Shown: piece after piece, positions 52,554 through 63,302 of the stretch
How the letters are laid out: each line of letters begins with the position of its first letter
Numbering within the stretch: position 1 is the stretch's first letter
Assembly (NCBI GenBank): GCA_001769215.1
Contig: MEOL01000052.1
Coordinates: 124,001 to 188,000 of the forward strand
Source: Bacteroidetes bacterium GWF2_41_31
GTDB lineage: Bacteria; Bacteroidota; Bacteroidia; Bacteroidales; F082
Direction: 5' to 3'
DNA: 64,000 bases
Made by a program: the position numbers and the translations under genes
The notes under the pieces: model-generated
Seen by the model: only the letters and a program-made list of their open reading frames with translations
What the model was told of the DNA's origin: nothing
Databases searched by the model: none

Positions 52554-53378
52554 ATGGCACTGAAAAAATATAAACCAACAACACCCGGTCAACGCTTTAA
52601 GATTATAAGCGATTTTGACGATATTACAGCTACCAAACCCGAAAAAAGTTTGATAGTTGGTAAAGTCAGCACCGGAGGACGAGACAACCAAGGTAAAATG
52701 ACTATCCGCAATGTAGGCGGTGGCCATAAACAAAAATACCGCTTTATTGACTTTAAACGTGATAAGGAAGGAATTCCCGGCACAGTTAAAACAATAGAGT
52801 ACGATCCTAACCGCACAGCTCGTATTGCGTTAATCAATTATGCCGATGGGGAAAAGCGTTATATCGTAGCCCCTCACGGACTGAAAGTAGGTCAGGAAAT
52901 TCACAGTGGAAATGGTATTTCACCAGATTTGGGAAATACACTATACCTGAGCGAAATTCCTTTCGGTACAGTGATTCATAACATTGAACTGCGTCCGGGT
53001 CAGGGAGCAAAAATGGCAAGAAGTGCCGGATCATACGCTCAGTTGATGACACGTGAAGGTAAATTTGCTATTTTGAAATTGCCTTCAGGTGAAACCCGAA
53101 TGATTTTGCAAACTTGTAAAGCCACCATCGGAATGGTTTCTAATGTGGACCACGGACTTGAAAAATCCGGGAAAGCAGGCCGCAGCCGTTGGTTAGGTCG
53201 TCGCCCAAGAGTTCGTGGTGTAGCCATGAACCCTGTCGATCACCCAATGGGTGGTGGTGAAGGAAGAGCTTCCGGAGGTCATCCGCGTTCGCGTAAAGGT
53301 ATCCCCGCTAAGGGCTATCGTACAAGGGCTCCCAAAAAAGCTTCCTCTAAGTATATCATTGAAAGAAGAAAGAAATAA
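52554..53378 (+). CDS. rplB: 50S ribosomal protein L2
   Basis: L2 is essential for subunit joining and peptidyl transfer. The 274-residue protein has [28 protein letters not shown] and the C-terminal signature [20 protein letters not shown] that contains the key histidine. Its position between L23 and S19 is standard. Confidence 0.98.
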   Translation: MALKKYKPTTPGQRFKIISDFDDITATKPEKSLIVGKVSTGGRDNQGKMTIRNVGGGHKQKYRFIDFKRDKEGIPGTVKTIEYDPNRTARIALINYADGEKRYIVAPHGLKVGQEIHSGNGISPDLGNTLYLSEIPFGTVIHNIELRPGQGAKMARSAGSYAQLMTREGKFAILKLPSGETRMILQTCKATIGMVSNVDHGLEKSGKAGRSRWLGRRPRVRGVAMNPVDHPMGGGEGRASGGHPRSRKGIPAKGYRTRAPKKASSKYIIERRKK

Positions 53379-53403
53379 TTACTGAGCGTAAATTGAATCT
53401 AAT

Positions 53404-53682
53404 ATGAGCCGATCGTTAAAAAAGGGACCCTACATCGAACTTAAACTCGATAAAAAGGTAATGGCCAATGTGGACTCCGGTAAAAAAACCGTGATAAAAA
53501 CCTGGTCGAGAGCCTCAATGATTTCTCCCGATTTTGTGGGCCAGACCATAGCTGTGCACAACGGTAATAAATTTATCCCTGTGTATGTTACCGAGAACAT
53601 GGTAGGACATAAGCTGGGCGAATTTGCACCAACCCGAATGTTCAGAGGACATGCCGGAAAAAAGAATAAAGGTAAAAAATAA
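53404..53682 (+). CDS. rpsS: 30S ribosomal protein S19
   Basis: The 92-residue S19 binds the head near the A site with S13. [15 protein letters not shown] at the start, [20 protein letters not shown] and [16 protein letters not shown] are diagnostic. It lies 25 bases after rplB and 11 before rplV. Confidence 0.98.
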   Translation: MSRSLKKGPYIELKLDKKVMANVDSGKKTVIKTWSRASMISPDFVGQTIAVHNGNKFIPVYVTENMVGHKLGEFAPTRMFRGHAGKKNKGKK

Positions 53683-53693
53683 AGTGTAGTATA

Positions 53694-54131
53694 ATGGGAT
53701 CTAGAAAACATATCAGTGCTGAAAAGCGTAAAGAAGCACAAAAAACGTTTTATGTAGCTCGTCTGCGCAATGTGCCCACTTCACCAAGGAAAATGCGCCT
53801 TGTGGCCGACCTTGTTCGTGGAATGGATGTTGAAAAAGCATTGCCTGTATTGCAACATATGCCAAACGAAGCTGCAGGACGTTTATACAAACTCGTACGT
53901 TCAGCAATTTCTAATTGGGAAGTGAAAAATGAAGGTGCCAAGGTGGAAGACAACCATCTGTTTATAAAACTACTCAGTGTCGATGGCGGAAGAATGCTCA
54001 AACGTGTTCAACCGGCACCTCAAGGTCGTGCTCACCGCGTTAGAAAAAGATCAAATCATGTAACCCTTGTTTTAGACAACAGGTTAGTGCAAAAGAATGA
54101 AGTTAATCATACCGAAAACAGCGATAATTAG
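53694..54131 (+). CDS. rplV: 50S ribosomal protein L22
   Basis: The 145-residue L22 lines the exit tunnel. The core ([20 protein letters not shown] and the [20 protein letters not shown] tail of the beta-hairpin) is clear. About 20 residues precede the core and about 15 follow, making it longer than E. coli L22 (110). Confidence 0.96.
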   Translation: MGSRKHISAEKRKEAQKTFYVARLRNVPTSPRKMRLVADLVRGMDVEKALPVLQHMPNEAAGRLYKLVRSAISNWEVKNEGAKVEDNHLFIKLLSVDGGRMLKRVQPAPQGRAHRVRKRSNHVTLVLDNRLVQKNEVNHTENSDN

Positions 54132-54137
54132 ATAATA

Positions 54138-54860
54138 ATGGGACAAAAAACTAATCCAATAGGACTCAGGTTAGGCATCATTAAAGGATGGGATTCATAC
54201 TGGTACGGTGGCAAAAGCTTTGCAGCTAAACTCGTCGAGGATGATCAAATTAGAAAATACCTGAATGCACGCCTGGCAAAGGCCGGTATCTCGCGCATTA
54301 TGATCGAGCGTACCCTGAAGTTGGTTACCGTTACTATTTTTACTGCACGTCCGGGTATCATTATCGGTAAAGGCGGTCAGGAAGTGGACAAGCTGAAGGA
54401 AGAATTGAAAAAACTGACCGGAAAAGAAGTTCAGATCAACATCTCTGAAATTAAACGTCCTGAGTTAGATGCACACATCGTTGCTTCCAGTATAGCTCGC
54501 CAAATAGAAGGTCGTGTTTCATTTCGGAGAGCCATTAAAACTTCTGTTGCTTCCACCATGCGTTTAGGTGCCGAGGGAATTAAGGTGTTGATATCAGGTC
54601 GTTTGGGTGGTGCTGAAATGGCCCGTAACGAACAATACAAAGAAGGACGTGTTCCTTTGCATACCTTGCGTGCAGATATTGATTACGCGCTGGTTGAAGC
54701 CCATACTACTTATGGAAGAATCGGAATTAAGGTTTGGATATTTAAAGGTGAGATTTACGGAAAACCAGAATTAGTTGCTGTTACCGTGGGTGGAAGTAAC
54801 CAAAGAACCGCAGCACCTGCAAAAAATACCAATGCAGGTCGTCAAAGAAGAAGAAGGTAG
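54138..54860 (+). CDS. rpsC: 30S ribosomal protein S3
   Basis: The 240-residue S3 guards the mRNA entry. It has [20 protein letters not shown], the KH-domain signature [16 protein letters not shown] and the C-terminal [19 protein letters not shown]. The KH domain gives it mRNA helicase function together with S4. Confidence 0.98.
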   Translation: MGQKTNPIGLRLGIIKGWDSYWYGGKSFAAKLVEDDQIRKYLNARLAKAGISRIMIERTLKLVTVTIFTARPGIIIGKGGQEVDKLKEELKKLTGKEVQINISEIKRPELDAHIVASSIARQIEGRVSFRRAIKTSVASTMRLGAEGIKVLISGRLGGAEMARNEQYKEGRVPLHTLRADIDYALVEAHTTYGRIGIKVWIFKGEIYGKPELVAVTVGGSNQRTAAPAKNTNAGRQRRRR

Positions 54861-54897
54861 CAGAAGCACAGTACTCATTTTATAAAGGATAATAGGC

Positions 54898-55323
54898 ATG
54901 TTACAACCTAAGAAAACAAAGTTCAGAAAGCAGCAAAAAGGCAAGATGAAAGGTAACTCCGGAAGGGGTCACGAGCTGGCTTTCGGAAGTTTCGGAATAA
55001 AAACCATGCAACAGGCATGGCTCACAGGTCGTCAGATTGAATCTGCACGTCAAGCTGTTACGCGTTATATGAAACGTGAAGGTCAGATTTGGATCAGAAT
55101 TTTCCCCGATAAACCCGTCACCAAAAAACCCGCAGAGGTTCGTATGGGTAAAGGAAAGGGTGCTCCTGAATATTTTGTGGCCCGCATTACTCCCGGCCGT
55201 ATCCTTTTCGAAGCAGAAGGTGTGCCATTACAGGTTGCAAAGGAAGCTATGCGCTTAGCAGCCCAAAAACTACCTGTTATTACTAAGTTTGTTGTACGTA
55301 GAGATTTTACTGAAGAAAATTAA
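54898..55323 (+). CDS. rplP: 50S ribosomal protein L16
   Basis: The 141-residue L16 contacts A-site tRNA. It begins [19 protein letters not shown], followed by [20 protein letters not shown] and [17 protein letters not shown], all conserved. It lies 37 bases after rpsC and just before rpmC. Confidence 0.97.
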   Translation: MLQPKKTKFRKQQKGKMKGNSGRGHELAFGSFGIKTMQQAWLTGRQIESARQAVTRYMKREGQIWIRIFPDKPVTKKPAEVRMGKGKGAPEYFVARITPGRILFEAEGVPLQVAKEAMRLAAQKLPVITKFVVRRDFTEEN

Positions 55324-55330
55324 TTGTAAG

Positions 55331-55537
55331 ATGAAACAAGAGGTCGTAAAAGAGTTAAGCACTGCTGATATTATCGAAAGACTTGAAGAAGAAAGGAAAC
55401 GCCTTACGCGTCTGAAGCTCAATCATGCGGTTTCTCCATTGGAAAACCCAAATGATATCAAAGCCAACAGAAAAGCGATTGCCCGTTTGGAAACCGAACT
55501 GAGGATTAGAACTATAGCTGAAAAAAATAAAAAGTAA
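55331..55537 (+). CDS. rpmC: 50S ribosomal protein L29
   Basis: I start at ATG 55331 ([18 protein letters not shown]), giving 68 residues; a longer frame that overlaps rplP is not needed. The family core [21 protein letters not shown] is present. L29 is a two-helix protein near the tunnel exit, beside L23. Confidence 0.94.
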   Translation: MKQEVVKELSTADIIERLEEERKRLTRLKLNHAVSPLENPNDIKANRKAIARLETELRIRTIAEKNKK

Positions 55538-55544
55538 TCATACG

Positions 55545-55802
55545 ATGGAAAAGAGAAACCTTAGGAAAGAAAGAACCGGCATCGTAGTGAGCAACAAGAT
55601 GGATAAATCCATTGTGGTTCGGATAGAGCGCCGTGTTAAACATCCTGTTTACGGCAAATTCATCAAATTGTCCACCAAGTTCATTGCCCACGACGAAAAA
55701 AATGATTGCAACATCGGTGATACCGTGAGCATTATGGAAACCCGTCCTTTAAGCAAAAATAAGAACTGGAGACTAGTAGAAATCATTGAAAGAGCTAAAT
55801 AA
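55545..55802 (+). CDS. rpsQ: 30S ribosomal protein S17
   Basis: The 85-residue S17 is an OB-fold primary 16S binder. [39 protein letters not shown] and [14 protein letters not shown] match the family. It lies eight bases after rpmC. Confidence 0.97.
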   Translation: MEKRNLRKERTGIVVSNKMDKSIVVRIERRVKHPVYGKFIKLSTKFIAHDEKNDCNIGDTVSIMETRPLSKNKNWRLVEIIERAK

Positions 55803-55804
55803 CC

Positions 55805-56173
55805 ATGATACAACAAGAATCAAGAATGGCTGTTGCAGATAACAGCGGAGCAAAAGAAGTCCTCTGTATCAGAGTACTGGGCGGAACTAACCGCCGCTAT
55901 GCCTCCATTGGTGACAAGGTGGTGGTGGCAGTAAAGAGCGCTATTCCATCGGGAACCATCAAGAAAGGTGCTGTTTCTAAAGCTGTGGTGGTTAGAACTA
56001 AAAAGGAAATTCGCAGAAACGATGGATCCTATATTCGTTTCGATGATAATGCTGTTGTATTGCTTAATACCGCCGGCGAAATGATGGGTACCCGTATCTT
56101 CGGACCTGTTGCCCGTGAACTACGCGAAAAGCAATATATGAAAATTGTATCACTGGCACCTGAAGTGCTTTAA
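55805..56173 (+). CDS. rplN: 50S ribosomal protein L14
   Basis: The 122-residue L14 forms an inter-subunit bridge. [20 protein letters not shown] and the [19 protein letters not shown] block with [13 protein letters not shown] are diagnostic. It follows rpsQ by two bases. Confidence 0.98.
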   Translation: MIQQESRMAVADNSGAKEVLCIRVLGGTNRRYASIGDKVVVAVKSAIPSGTIKKGAVSKAVVVRTKKEIRRNDGSYIRFDDNAVVLLNTAGEMMGTRIFGPVARELREKQYMKIVSLAPEVL

Positions 56174-56193
56174 CCAACCAAGGAGATTTAGTT

Positions 56194-56514
56194 ATGGCTA
56201 AGTTGCAAATAAAAAAAGGGGATAACGTAAAAGTCATTGCCGGTAACAACAAGGGACAGAATGGCAGGGTTTTGGTCGTGGATATCGAAAAGGAAAGAGC
56301 TATTGTGGAAGGCGTAAACCTGGCATCCAAACATGCTAAACCCAGTGCTAAGAATCCTAAAGGTGGAATCCTGAAACAGGAAGCTTCTGTACATGTTTCA
56401 AACCTGATGATCATGGATAAATCCGGAACACCAACCCGTATAGGATATAAAGTCGATGAAAAGACCGGAAAAAAAATTCGTATCTCAAAAAAAACAGGGG
56501 AGGCTATTAAATAA
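56194..56514 (+). CDS. rplX: 50S ribosomal protein L24
   Basis: The 106-residue L24 initiates 50S assembly. The KOW motif [20 protein letters not shown] is plain, followed by [19 protein letters not shown]. Its stop overlaps the rplE start by one base (TAATG). Confidence 0.97.
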   Translation: MAKLQIKKGDNVKVIAGNNKGQNGRVLVVDIEKERAIVEGVNLASKHAKPSAKNPKGGILKQEASVHVSNLMIMDKSGTPTRIGYKVDEKTGKKIRISKKTGEAIK

Positions 56515-57071
56515 TGAATGATCAACCTAGATTAAGAAAAAAGTATAGCGAGGAAATTATCCCAGCTTTAACCGAACAGTTTGGTTATAAAACTGTTATG
56601 CAGGTTCCCAGGGTACTTAAAATTGCCCTGAACCAGGGCATAAGTGGTGCCCTGACTGATAAAAAGATGATTGAAACAGGTATCAACGAAATGACGGCCA
56701 TTACAGGTCAGAAAGCAGTTCCTACCATTTCAAAACGTGACGTGTCGAACTTTAAACTTAGAAAAGGAAATGCAATCGGCGTGCGGGTAACCCTGCGTGG
56801 CAAAAAAATGTACGAATTCCTCGACAGATTAGTTGCTGTTTCACTTCCCCGTGTCAGAGATTTCAACGGGGTTAGCGATAAAGGCTTTGATGGCCGAGGA
56901 AACTATTCATTTGGAATTACCGAGCAGCTTATTTTTCCTGAAATCGATATCGATAAAGTTTCAAAAATTAATGGTATGGATATTACCATTGTTACTTCTG
57001 CAGAAACCGATGCCGAAGCTTATGCACTCTTGAAAGAATTTGGATTACCGTTTAAACATCAAAAAATATAA
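56514..57071 (+). CDS. rplE: 50S ribosomal protein L5
   Basis: The 185-residue L5 binds 5S rRNA and contacts P-site t[40 protein letters not shown] and [20 protein letters not shown] are typical. It overlaps rplX by one base. Confidence 0.97.
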   Translation: MNDQPRLRKKYSEEIIPALTEQFGYKTVMQVPRVLKIALNQGISGALTDKKMIETGINEMTAITGQKAVPTISKRDVSNFKLRKGNAIGVRVTLRGKKMYEFLDRLVAVSLPRVRDFNGVSDKGFDGRGNYSFGITEQLIFPEIDIDKVSKINGMDITIVTSAETDAEAYALLKEFGLPFKHQKI

Positions 57072-57077
57072 TTACTC

Positions 57078-57347
57078 ATGGCAAAAGAGTCGATGAAAGC
57101 GCGTGAGCGTAAAAGACAACGAATGGTTGAACAATATGCCGAAAGGCGTGCTATACTTAAAAAGGCTGGTGATTATGAGGGGTTGCAAAAAATACCCCGC
57201 AATGCTTCACCCGTTAGATTGCATAACCGTTGCCAGCTTACCGGCCGACCGAAAGGCTACATGAGACAATTTGGTATCTCACGTATTAACTTTAGGGAAA
57301 TGGCACTTGCAGGCTTGATCCCGGGTATAAAGAAAACCAGTTGGTAA
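57078..57347 (+). CDS. rpsN: 30S ribosomal protein S14, zinc-free type
   Basis: The 89-residue S14 starts [19 protein letters not shown] and ends [11 protein letters not shown]. The C-x2-C zinc ribbon of the C+ paralog is missing: only one cysteine (in [18 protein letters not shown]) is present. It is therefore the C- form, which does not need zinc. No second S14 gene is in the window. Confidence 0.96.
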   Translation: MAKESMKARERKRQRMVEQYAERRAILKKAGDYEGLQKIPRNASPVRLHNRCQLTGRPKGYMRQFGISRINFREMALAGLIPGIKKTSW

Positions 57348-57373
57348 ATTAACGAATTTAAAAGAATTGTCAG

Positions 57374-57772
57374 ATGATAACCGATCCAGTTGCAGACTAT
57401 TTGACCAGAATCAGGAATGCCGTTGCAGCCAAACACCGCATGGTAGAAGTTCCTGCTTCGAATCTAAAAAAGAATATTACCAAAATCCTTTTTGAAAAAG
57501 GATATATCCTGAATTATAAATTTGAGGATAACGACGTACAAGGCAACATTAAAATTGCCCTGAAATACCACCCGGTAACTAAATTACCCGCTATCAGAAG
57601 CCTCGAGCGCATTTCAAAACCTGGACTTCGCCAGTATAAAAATGCCACCGAACTTCCACGCGTAATTAATGGTTTAGGTGTTGCTATCTTATCTACATCA
57701 AAAGGTGTGATTACCGATAAGGAAGCCAGAAAACTGAACGTGGGTGGCGAAGTAATTTGTTATGTAAGTTAA
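57374..57772 (+). CDS. rpsH: 30S ribosomal protein S8
   Basis: The 132-residue S8 is a central-domain assembly protein. [20 protein letters not shown] at the start and [19 protein letters not shown] near the end match the family. In E. coli S8 represses the spc operon; no equivalent structure was identified here. Confidence 0.97.
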   Translation: MITDPVADYLTRIRNAVAAKHRMVEVPASNLKKNITKILFEKGYILNYKFEDNDVQGNIKIALKYHPVTKLPAIRSLERISKPGLRQYKNATELPRVINGLGVAILSTSKGVITDKEARKLNVGGEVICYVS

Positions 57773-57788
57773 TAGAGGAGAAAGATCA

Positions 57789-58346
57789 ATGTCACGAATA
57801 GGAAAATTACCAATTAGTATCCCAAAAGGAGTCGAAGTGCAGGTTTCGGACAGTAATCTGGTTACCATCAAAGGAAAACTTGGGCAACTTGAACAACAAA
57901 TGGATTCCGCCATCACCTTAAAGGTGAAAGATGGGCAAATAGAACTGCATCGTATTTCTGAGGAACTTGACCATAAGGCCAAGCACGGGTTATACCGTTC
58001 GCTGATCCACAACATGGTTATCGGAGTATCAGAAGGTTATAAATTGGTTCAGGAATTAGTTGGTGTAGGATATAAAGCCGAAGCAAAAGGGCAAATTCTC
58101 GAGTTGTCTCTTGGATTTTCGCACCATATATTTATGGAACTTCCCAAGGAAGTAAAAGTTGAAACATTGGCTGAGAGAGGTAAACTCCCACAGATCAAAC
58201 TCTCCTCTATCGATAAACAGCTGCTCGGACAAGTGGCTGCTAAGATTAGATCACTGCGCAAACCTGAACCTTACAAAGGCAAAGGTATTAAGTTCCAAGG
58301 CGAGGTGTTGAGGAAAAAGGCTGGTAAAGCTGGTGAAAAGAAGTAA
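57789..58346 (+). CDS. rplF: 50S ribosomal protein L6
   Basis: The 185-residue L6 is a duplicated-fold protein near the factor-binding centre. MSRIGKLPISIPKGVEVQ, VGVGYKAEAKGQILELSLG and the C-terminal signature PEPYKGKGIKFQGEVLRKK are clear. Confidence 0.97.
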   Translation: MSRIGKLPISIPKGVEVQVSDSNLVTIKGKLGQLEQQMDSAITLKVKDGQIELHRISEELDHKAKHGLYRSLIHNMVIGVSEGYKLVQELVGVGYKAEAKGQILELSLGFSHHIFMELPKEVKVETLAERGKLPQIKLSSIDKQLLGQVAAKIRSLRKPEPYKGKGIKFQGEVLRKKAGKAGEKK

Positions 58347-58380
58347 AATTCTCATACTTAACAGGTTAAAACGTTAAATA

Positions 58381-58743
58381 ATGAACACAAAAAATAAAAA
58401 AACCTATCGCAGATTGCGGATCAAGATGAGAATCAGGAAGACCGTTATTGGTACTCCTGATAGACCAAGAATGAGCGTGCATAGAAGTAACAAACAAATC
58501 TATGTTCAACTGATTGACGATAGCACTGGGAATAGTTTATTGGCTGCATCATCACGCGAAAGCGATGTTGCTGAAAATAAAATTAATAAAATCGGGCAAG
58601 CTGCAGCCGTTGGAAAGAAAATTGCTGAGAAAGCCCAGGCAGCCGGTATCACTACCGTAGTTTTTGACAGAAATGGTTATTTGTATCATGGCAGAGTGAA
58701 ATCGTTAGCTGAAGCTGCCAGATTAGGGGGACTAAAATTTTAA
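58381..58743 (+). CDS. rplR: 50S ribosomal protein L18
   Basis: The 120-residue L18 carries 5S rRNA into the ribosome with L5. It has [38 protein letters not shown] and the ending [20 protein letters not shown]. It is seven bases before rpsE. Confidence 0.97.
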   Translation: MNTKNKKTYRRLRIKMRIRKTVIGTPDRPRMSVHRSNKQIYVQLIDDSTGNSLLAASSRESDVAENKINKIGQAAAVGKKIAEKAQAAGITTVVFDRNGYLYHGRVKSLAEAARLGGLKF

Positions 58744-58749
58744 GGTATT

Positions 58750-59268
58750 ATGGCGAACGCGAACATTAAACGTGTAAAATCCAGCGAAATTGAATTTAAA
58801 GATCGGCTGGTGAGCATCCAAAGAGTAACTAAAGTAACAAAAGGGGGCCGTACTTTCAGCTTTTCAGCTATCGTCGTCGTAGGTAACGAAAACGGTGTGG
58901 TTGGTTATGGCTTGGGAAAGGCAAAAGAAGTTACTTCTGCCATTGCAAAAGGTATTGACGATGCCAAAAAGCATTTGATTAAAGTACCGGTAATGAAAGG
59001 TACAGTTCCTCACGAACAGATTGGTAAATACAGTGGTGCCAGGGTTTATATACAGCCTGCTTCAGCCGGTACGGGTGTTATCGCCGGTGGTGCTATGCGC
59101 GCCGTGCTCGAAAGTGTTGGAGTTACTGATGTATTGGCAAAGTCCAAAGGGTCATCAAATCCTCACTCTGTAGTTAAAGCTACCATTGATGCTTTGTCTA
59201 AACTCAGAGATCCCTTTACGATAGCCCAGGTTCGCGGTGTTGAATTAGATACAGTATTTAACGGATAA
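58750..59268 (+). CDS. rpsE: 30S ribosomal protein S5
   Basis: The 172-residue S5 is a fidelity protein with a dsRBD-like N-terminal half. [35 protein letters not shown] and [20 protein letters not shown] are diagnostic. It stands between L18 and L30. Confidence 0.97.
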   Translation: MANANIKRVKSSEIEFKDRLVSIQRVTKVTKGGRTFSFSAIVVVGNENGVVGYGLGKAKEVTSAIAKGIDDAKKHLIKVPVMKGTVPHEQIGKYSGARVYIQPASAGTGVIAGGAMRAVLESVGVTDVLAKSKGSSNPHSVVKATIDALSKLRDPFTIAQVRGVELDTVFNG

Positions 59269-59284
59269 GAAAAGAATCGACACG

Positions 59285-59464
59285 ATGAAAAAAGTGATAA
59301 TTACTCAAACTCGTAGCGCTATAAACCGCCCTAAAAGGCAAAGGCTTACGCTTGCAGCCCTTGGTTTAAAAAAGCTGAACAATCCCAAAGAACATGTGGC
59401 TACTCCACAAATCCTTGGTATGATTGATAAAGTAAAACATTTGTTGAAAGTAGAAGAAATTTAA
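59285..59464 (+). CDS. rpmD: 50S ribosomal protein L30
   Basis: The frame encodes 59 residues: [19 protein letters not shown] at the start, then [18 protein letters not shown] and [15 protein letters not shown]. This is the L30 pattern (two strands and two helices, with the LGLKKLN core). It lies in the expected slot between rpsE and rplO. Confidence 0.95.
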   Translation: MKKVIITQTRSAINRPKRQRLTLAALGLKKLNNPKEHVATPQILGMIDKVKHLLKVEEI

Positions 59465-59475
59465 TAACGATAACG

Positions 59476-59922
59476 ATGGATTTAAGCAATCTTAAACCTG
59501 CAGAAGGTTCTGTAAGGAACAGAAAAAGGATAGGACGAGGTCAGGGTTCCGGACATGGCGGCACTTCTACTAAAGGTCATAAAGGTGCCCAATCAAGATC
59601 TGGTTATAAACGTAAACCCGGTTTTGAAGGTGGACAGATGCCATTGTATCGTCGCGTACCTAAATTTGGTTTTAAAAATATCAATAGAGTCGAATACCGG
59701 GGTGTTAATATTTGCGTCCTGCAAAAACTGGCTGAAGAAAAAAATCTTGATGTGATCAATCAGCAAGTGTTGATAGAACATGGCATTGTAGCTAAAAAAG
59801 ATCTGGTGAAAATATTAGGCATGGGTGAACTCAAGGCCAAACTTGATGTAACGGCTCACAGTTTTACAAAAACTGCTCAGGTTGCCATTGAAGCGCAAGG
59901 TGGAACAGCTACTAAAATTTAA
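59476..59922 (+). CDS. rplO: 50S ribosomal protein L15
   Basis: The 148-residue L15 starts [20 protein letters not shown] and has the Gly/Arg-rich extension [20 protein letters not shown], the [20 protein letters not shown] signature and a C-terminal globular part. It lies six bases before secY. Confidence 0.97.
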   Translation: MDLSNLKPAEGSVRNRKRIGRGQGSGHGGTSTKGHKGAQSRSGYKRKPGFEGGQMPLYRRVPKFGFKNINRVEYRGVNICVLQKLAEEKNLDVINQQVLIEHGIVAKKDLVKILGMGELKAKLDVTAHSFTKTAQVAIEAQGGTATKI

Positions 59923-59928
59923 TTTTGA

Positions 59929-61287
59929 ATGAAAAAGTTATTCGAAACCTTACGGAACATAAATAAGATTGAGGAATTAAGAAACCGCATTCTTTACACC
60001 CTTGGAATTATTCTGATTTACAGATTAGGATCCTTTATTACCTTGCCTGGTGTGGACCCCAATATGTTGGCTAACCTCCAGCAACAAGGTAGTGGTGGGT
60101 TAATGGGGTTACTGAATATGTTTTCAGGTGGTGCATTTTCCAATGCTTCTATTTTTGCATTGGGTATTATGCCCTATATTTCTGCTTCCATTGTAATCCA
60201 ACTGTTGGGAATGGCTATTCCTTATTTCCAACGTTTGCAACGTGAAGGCGAAAGTGGACGTCGCAAAATTAACCAGATAACCCGTTACCTAACAGTCATT
60301 ATTGTTGGTTTGCAGGCTCCCGGTTATATAGCTAACCTGGTATCGCAACTCCCGGCAGAGGCTATTACACCTTTCAGTGCTGCTGTTCCAACTCCTCCAT
60401 TCTTTTTTTGGCTGAGTTCAACCATCATCCTGATTGCAGGCACACTTTTTGTCATGTGGTTAGGTGAAAAAATTACGGATAAAGGCATTGGCAATGGAAT
60501 TTCCCTAATCATTATGATTGGTATCATTGCCCGACTACCCGGCTCGCTTGTTCAGGAATTTGTTTCTAAGATGGGAGCCCTTGGTGGAGGACTCGTATAC
60601 TTCCTTGTAGAACTGGTAATACTTATGTTCGTGGTTCTATTTACCATTTTGTTGGTTCAGGGGACACGACGAGTACCCATTCAGTACGCGAAACGAATCG
60701 TTGGTAACAAACAATACGGAGGTGTTCGTCAATATTTGCCCTTAAAAGTAAATTCTGCTGGTGTAATGCCAATCATTTTTGCCCAGGCCATTATGTTTCT
60801 GCCCATTACTCTAATAGGTTTTGCACAGTCAGAATCATTATCCGGATTCGCGGCAGCTTTTGCTGACTATACCGGGTTTTGGTATAATTTCACTTTCTTC
60901 ATCATGATTATTTTGTTTACCTACTTTTATACTGCCATTACGATCAACCCGAATCAGATGGCCGATGACCTTAAAAAGAACGGTGGTTTTATACCTGGCA
61001 TAAAACCTGGTAAAAAAACCGCAGAATATCTGGATAACATTTTATCGAGAATTACCTTGCCTGGTTCCGTTTTTCTTGGTATTATTGCCATTATGCCGGC
61101 ATTTGCTCAAATAGCAGGAGTAAACAGTGGATTTGCACAATTTTACGGAGGAACTTCACTGCTTATTTTAGTAGGTGTTGTACTCGATACATTGCAACAA
61201 ATTGAAAGCTATTTATTGATGCGTCATTATGACGGGCTGACAAAATCAGGTCGCATTAAAGGACGGTCATCAACATTTAGCATGTAA
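59929..61287 (+). CDS. secY: Protein translocase subunit SecY
   Basis: SecY is the channel of the Sec translocon; it would also export the signal-peptide T9SS proteins of this window. The 452 residues show ten hydrophobic helices, the plug region near NMFSGGAFSNASIFALGIMP, the second signature GIGNGISLIIMIGI and the cytoplasmic loop with RRVPIQYAKR. Its place between rplO and map is standard. Confidence 0.97.
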   Translation: MKKLFETLRNINKIEELRNRILYTLGIILIYRLGSFITLPGVDPNMLANLQQQGSGGLMGLLNMFSGGAFSNASIFALGIMPYISASIVIQLLGMAIPYFQRLQREGESGRRKINQITRYLTVIIVGLQAPGYIANLVSQLPAEAITPFSAAVPTPPFFFWLSSTIILIAGTLFVMWLGEKITDKGIGNGISLIIMIGIIARLPGSLVQEFVSKMGALGGGLVYFLVELVILMFVVLFTILLVQGTRRVPIQYAKRIVGNKQYGGVRQYLPLKVNSAGVMPIIFAQAIMFLPITLIGFAQSESLSGFAAAFADYTGFWYNFTFFIMIILFTYFYTAITINPNQMADDLKKNGGFIPGIKPGKKTAEYLDNILSRITLPGSVFLGIIAIMPAFAQIAGVNSGFAQFYGGTSLLILVGVVLDTLQQIESYLLMRHYDGLTKSGRIKGRSSTFSM

Positions 61288-61302
61288 AAATATTTTCGTT
61301 AG

Positions 61303-62094
61303 ATGATTTATTTTAAAACTGACGAAGAGGTTGAATTATTAAGACAGAGTTCTTTACTTGTTGGAAAAACTTTAGCTGAGGTGGCCCGCATGCTGCGCCC
61401 CGGTATTTTAACCATCGATTTGGATCAGGTTGCTGAAACCTTTATCCGTGATCATGGGGCCGTACCAGGGTTTAAAGGATATGGCGGATTTCCGGGTAGT
61501 TTATGTATATCCATAAACGACGAGGTGGTTCATGGCATTCCGGGAAAAAGGGTGATTAAAGAAGGTGACATTGTTTCAATTGACTGTGGAACCATATTGA
61601 ATGGGTTCTATGGAGATTCGGCGTATACGTTTGGTGTTGGAGAAATTCTTGTTGAACATGCAGAATTATTGAAACGAACCAAAGAATCATTACTGCTGGC
61701 CGTTGAACAGGCTGTATCCGGAAAGCGGATCGGCGATATTGGAAGCACTGTTCAGAATTATGTTGAAGGGTTTGGATATTCCGTTGTACGCGAATTGGTG
61801 GGACATGGGCTGGGCAGACATCTTCACGAAAAACCTGAAGTACCTAATTATGGACGAAAAGGTACCGGCATAAAGTTGAAATCAGGAATGTGTTTGGCCA
61901 TTGAGCCTATGGTTAATCTGGGTGTGAAAGAAATCTCCCAGGATAAAGATGGCTGGACAATACGAACAGCAGATGGGAAACCTTCTGCGCATTTTGAACA
62001 CGATGTAGTCGTGAGGGATGGCAAGTCTGATGTTCTGTCAACGTTTGAATATATTGAAGAAGTAATTAAAAAAAATATGAACTTATATGGCTAA
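61303..62094 (+). CDS. map: Methionine aminopeptidase, type I
   Basis: Map removes the initiator methionine. The 263 residues include the metal ligands in the usual order: Asp in [19 protein letters not shown] (two), His in [14 protein letters not shown], Glu in [11 protein letters not shown] and Glu in AHFEHDVVV. The 3' end overlaps infA by eight bases (ATGGCTAA). Confidence 0.96.
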   Translation: MIYFKTDEEVELLRQSSLLVGKTLAEVARMLRPGILTIDLDQVAETFIRDHGAVPGFKGYGGFPGSLCISINDEVVHGIPGKRVIKEGDIVSIDCGTILNGFYGDSAYTFGVGEILVEHAELLKRTKESLLLAVEQAVSGKRIGDIGSTVQNYVEGFGYSVVRELVGHGLGRHLHEKPEVPNYGRKGTGIKLKSGMCLAIEPMVNLGVKEISQDKDGWTIRTADGKPSAHFEHDVVVRDGKSDVLSTFEYIEEVIKKNMNLYG

Positions 62095-62305
62095 ACAACA
62101 GTCGATTGAGCAAGATGGTACTGTAGTCGAATCTTTGGGCAATGCCATGTTTAGGGTAGAACTCGAGAATGGTCATGTAATTACAGCTCATATTTCCGGG
62201 AAAATGCGTATGCATTATATTAAAATACTTCCCGGTGACCGAGTGAAGTTGGAAATGTCACCATACGATTTATCAAAAGGGAGAATCACATTTAGATATA
62301 AATAG
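62087..62305 (+). CDS. infA: Translation initiation factor IF-1
   Basis: The 72-residue OB-fold protein [20 protein letters not shown], followed by [20 protein letters not shown] and the [17 protein letters not shown] ending, is IF-1. It blocks the A site during initiation. Its start overlaps the map stop. Confidence 0.97.
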   Translation: MAKQQSIEQDGTVVESLGNAMFRVELENGHVITAHISGKMRMHYIKILPGDRVKLEMSPYDLSKGRITFRYK

Positions 62306-62313
62306 TAGCAACA

Positions 62314-62430
62314 ATGAAAATAAGAGCATCTATCAAAAAAAGAACACCCGAGGACATCATTGTACGTCGTAAAGGGAGATTGTATGTTATTAACAAAAAA
62401 AATCCCAAGTTTAAACAAAGACAAGGGTAA
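62314..62430 (+). CDS. rpmJ: 50S ribosomal protein L36, cysteine-free type
   Basis: The frame encodes 38 residues: [20 protein letters not shown], then [18 protein letters not shown]. This is L36 by length, charge and the [12 protein letters not shown] end. The zinc ligands of the C+ form (three Cys, one His) are all absent, so this is a C-, zinc-independent protein. It lies eight bases after infA and before rpsM, the usual place. Confidence 0.95.
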   Translation: MKIRASIKKRTPEDIIVRRKGRLYVINKKNPKFKQRQG

Positions 62431-62462
62431 CCTGGGGTCGTATTAAAATTAAAAGATAAATT

Positions 62463-62837
62463 ATGGCTAGAATTGCAGGAGTAGACATCCCAAATAACAA
62501 GAGAGGTGAGATCGCGTTGACTTATATCTACGGTATAGGTCACAATACGGCTCAGAAGATATTAACCGAGGCTGGTATCAATTGGGATACAAAAGCTCAG
62601 GACTGGACGGATGATGAACAAAATACAATCCGTAATATTATAAGTGCCCTTAAAGTAGAGGGGGAACTGCGTTCAGAAACCCAAACCAATATTAAAAGGT
62701 TGATGGATATCGGAACTTACAGAGGAATCAGGCATCGTCTGGGTTTGCCACTTCGTGGACAAACTACCAAGAACAACGCCCGTACCCGTAAAGGACGAAA
62801 GAAAACCGTTGCTAATAAGAAGAAAGCTACCAAATAG
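62463..62837 (+). CDS. rpsM: 30S ribosomal protein S13
   Basis: The 124-residue S13 bridges the subunits near the P site. [39 protein letters not shown] and [20 protein letters not shown] are diagnostic. It opens the alpha-operon part of the transcript. Confidence 0.98.
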   Translation: MARIAGVDIPNNKRGEIALTYIYGIGHNTAQKILTEAGINWDTKAQDWTDDEQNTIRNIISALKVEGELRSETQTNIKRLMDIGTYRGIRHRLGLPLRGQTTKNNARTRKGRKKTVANKKKATK

Positions 62838-62873
62838 TAAATAAATTTTATATCATAGTCTAGTTACAGAATT

Positions 62874-63263
62874 ATGGCAAAAAGGACCAGAAGTACAAAG
62901 AAAAGAGTTGTGAAGATCGACCCCATTGGAAGGGCCTATGTTCAAGCATCGTTTAATAACATTATTGTGTCATTAACCAATGAGGGTGGCCAGGTGATTT
63001 CTTGGGCGTCTGCTGGAAAAATGGGATTCAGAGGCTCCAAGAAAAACACACCCTATGCAGCTCAGATGGCAGCTCAGGATTGCTCTAAAGTAGCCTATGA
63101 TCTTGGATTGCGCAAAGTGAAAGTGTTTGTTAAAGGACCTGGCTCCGGAAGAGAGTCGGCCATCCGTACCATACATTCTTCAGGAATTGAAGTGACCGAA
63201 ATTATGGATGTGACCCCATTGCCACACAATGGATGCCGTCCCCCCAAGAGAAGAAGGGTATAA
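62874..63263 (+). CDS. rpsK: 30S ribosomal protein S11
   Basis: The 129-residue S11 belongs to the platform. [39 protein letters not shown] and the [17 protein letters not shown] tail are intact. It is followed 39 bases later by rpsD. Confidence 0.98.
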   Translation: MAKRTRSTKKRVVKIDPIGRAYVQASFNNIIVSLTNEGGQVISWASAGKMGFRGSKKNTPYAAQMAAQDCSKVAYDLGLRKVKVFVKGPGSGRESAIRTIHSSGIEVTEIMDVTPLPHNGCRPPKRRRV

Positions 63264-63302
63264 TCACTAATCGCAAACGTTTAACGACAAATTATCTAAA
63301 AA

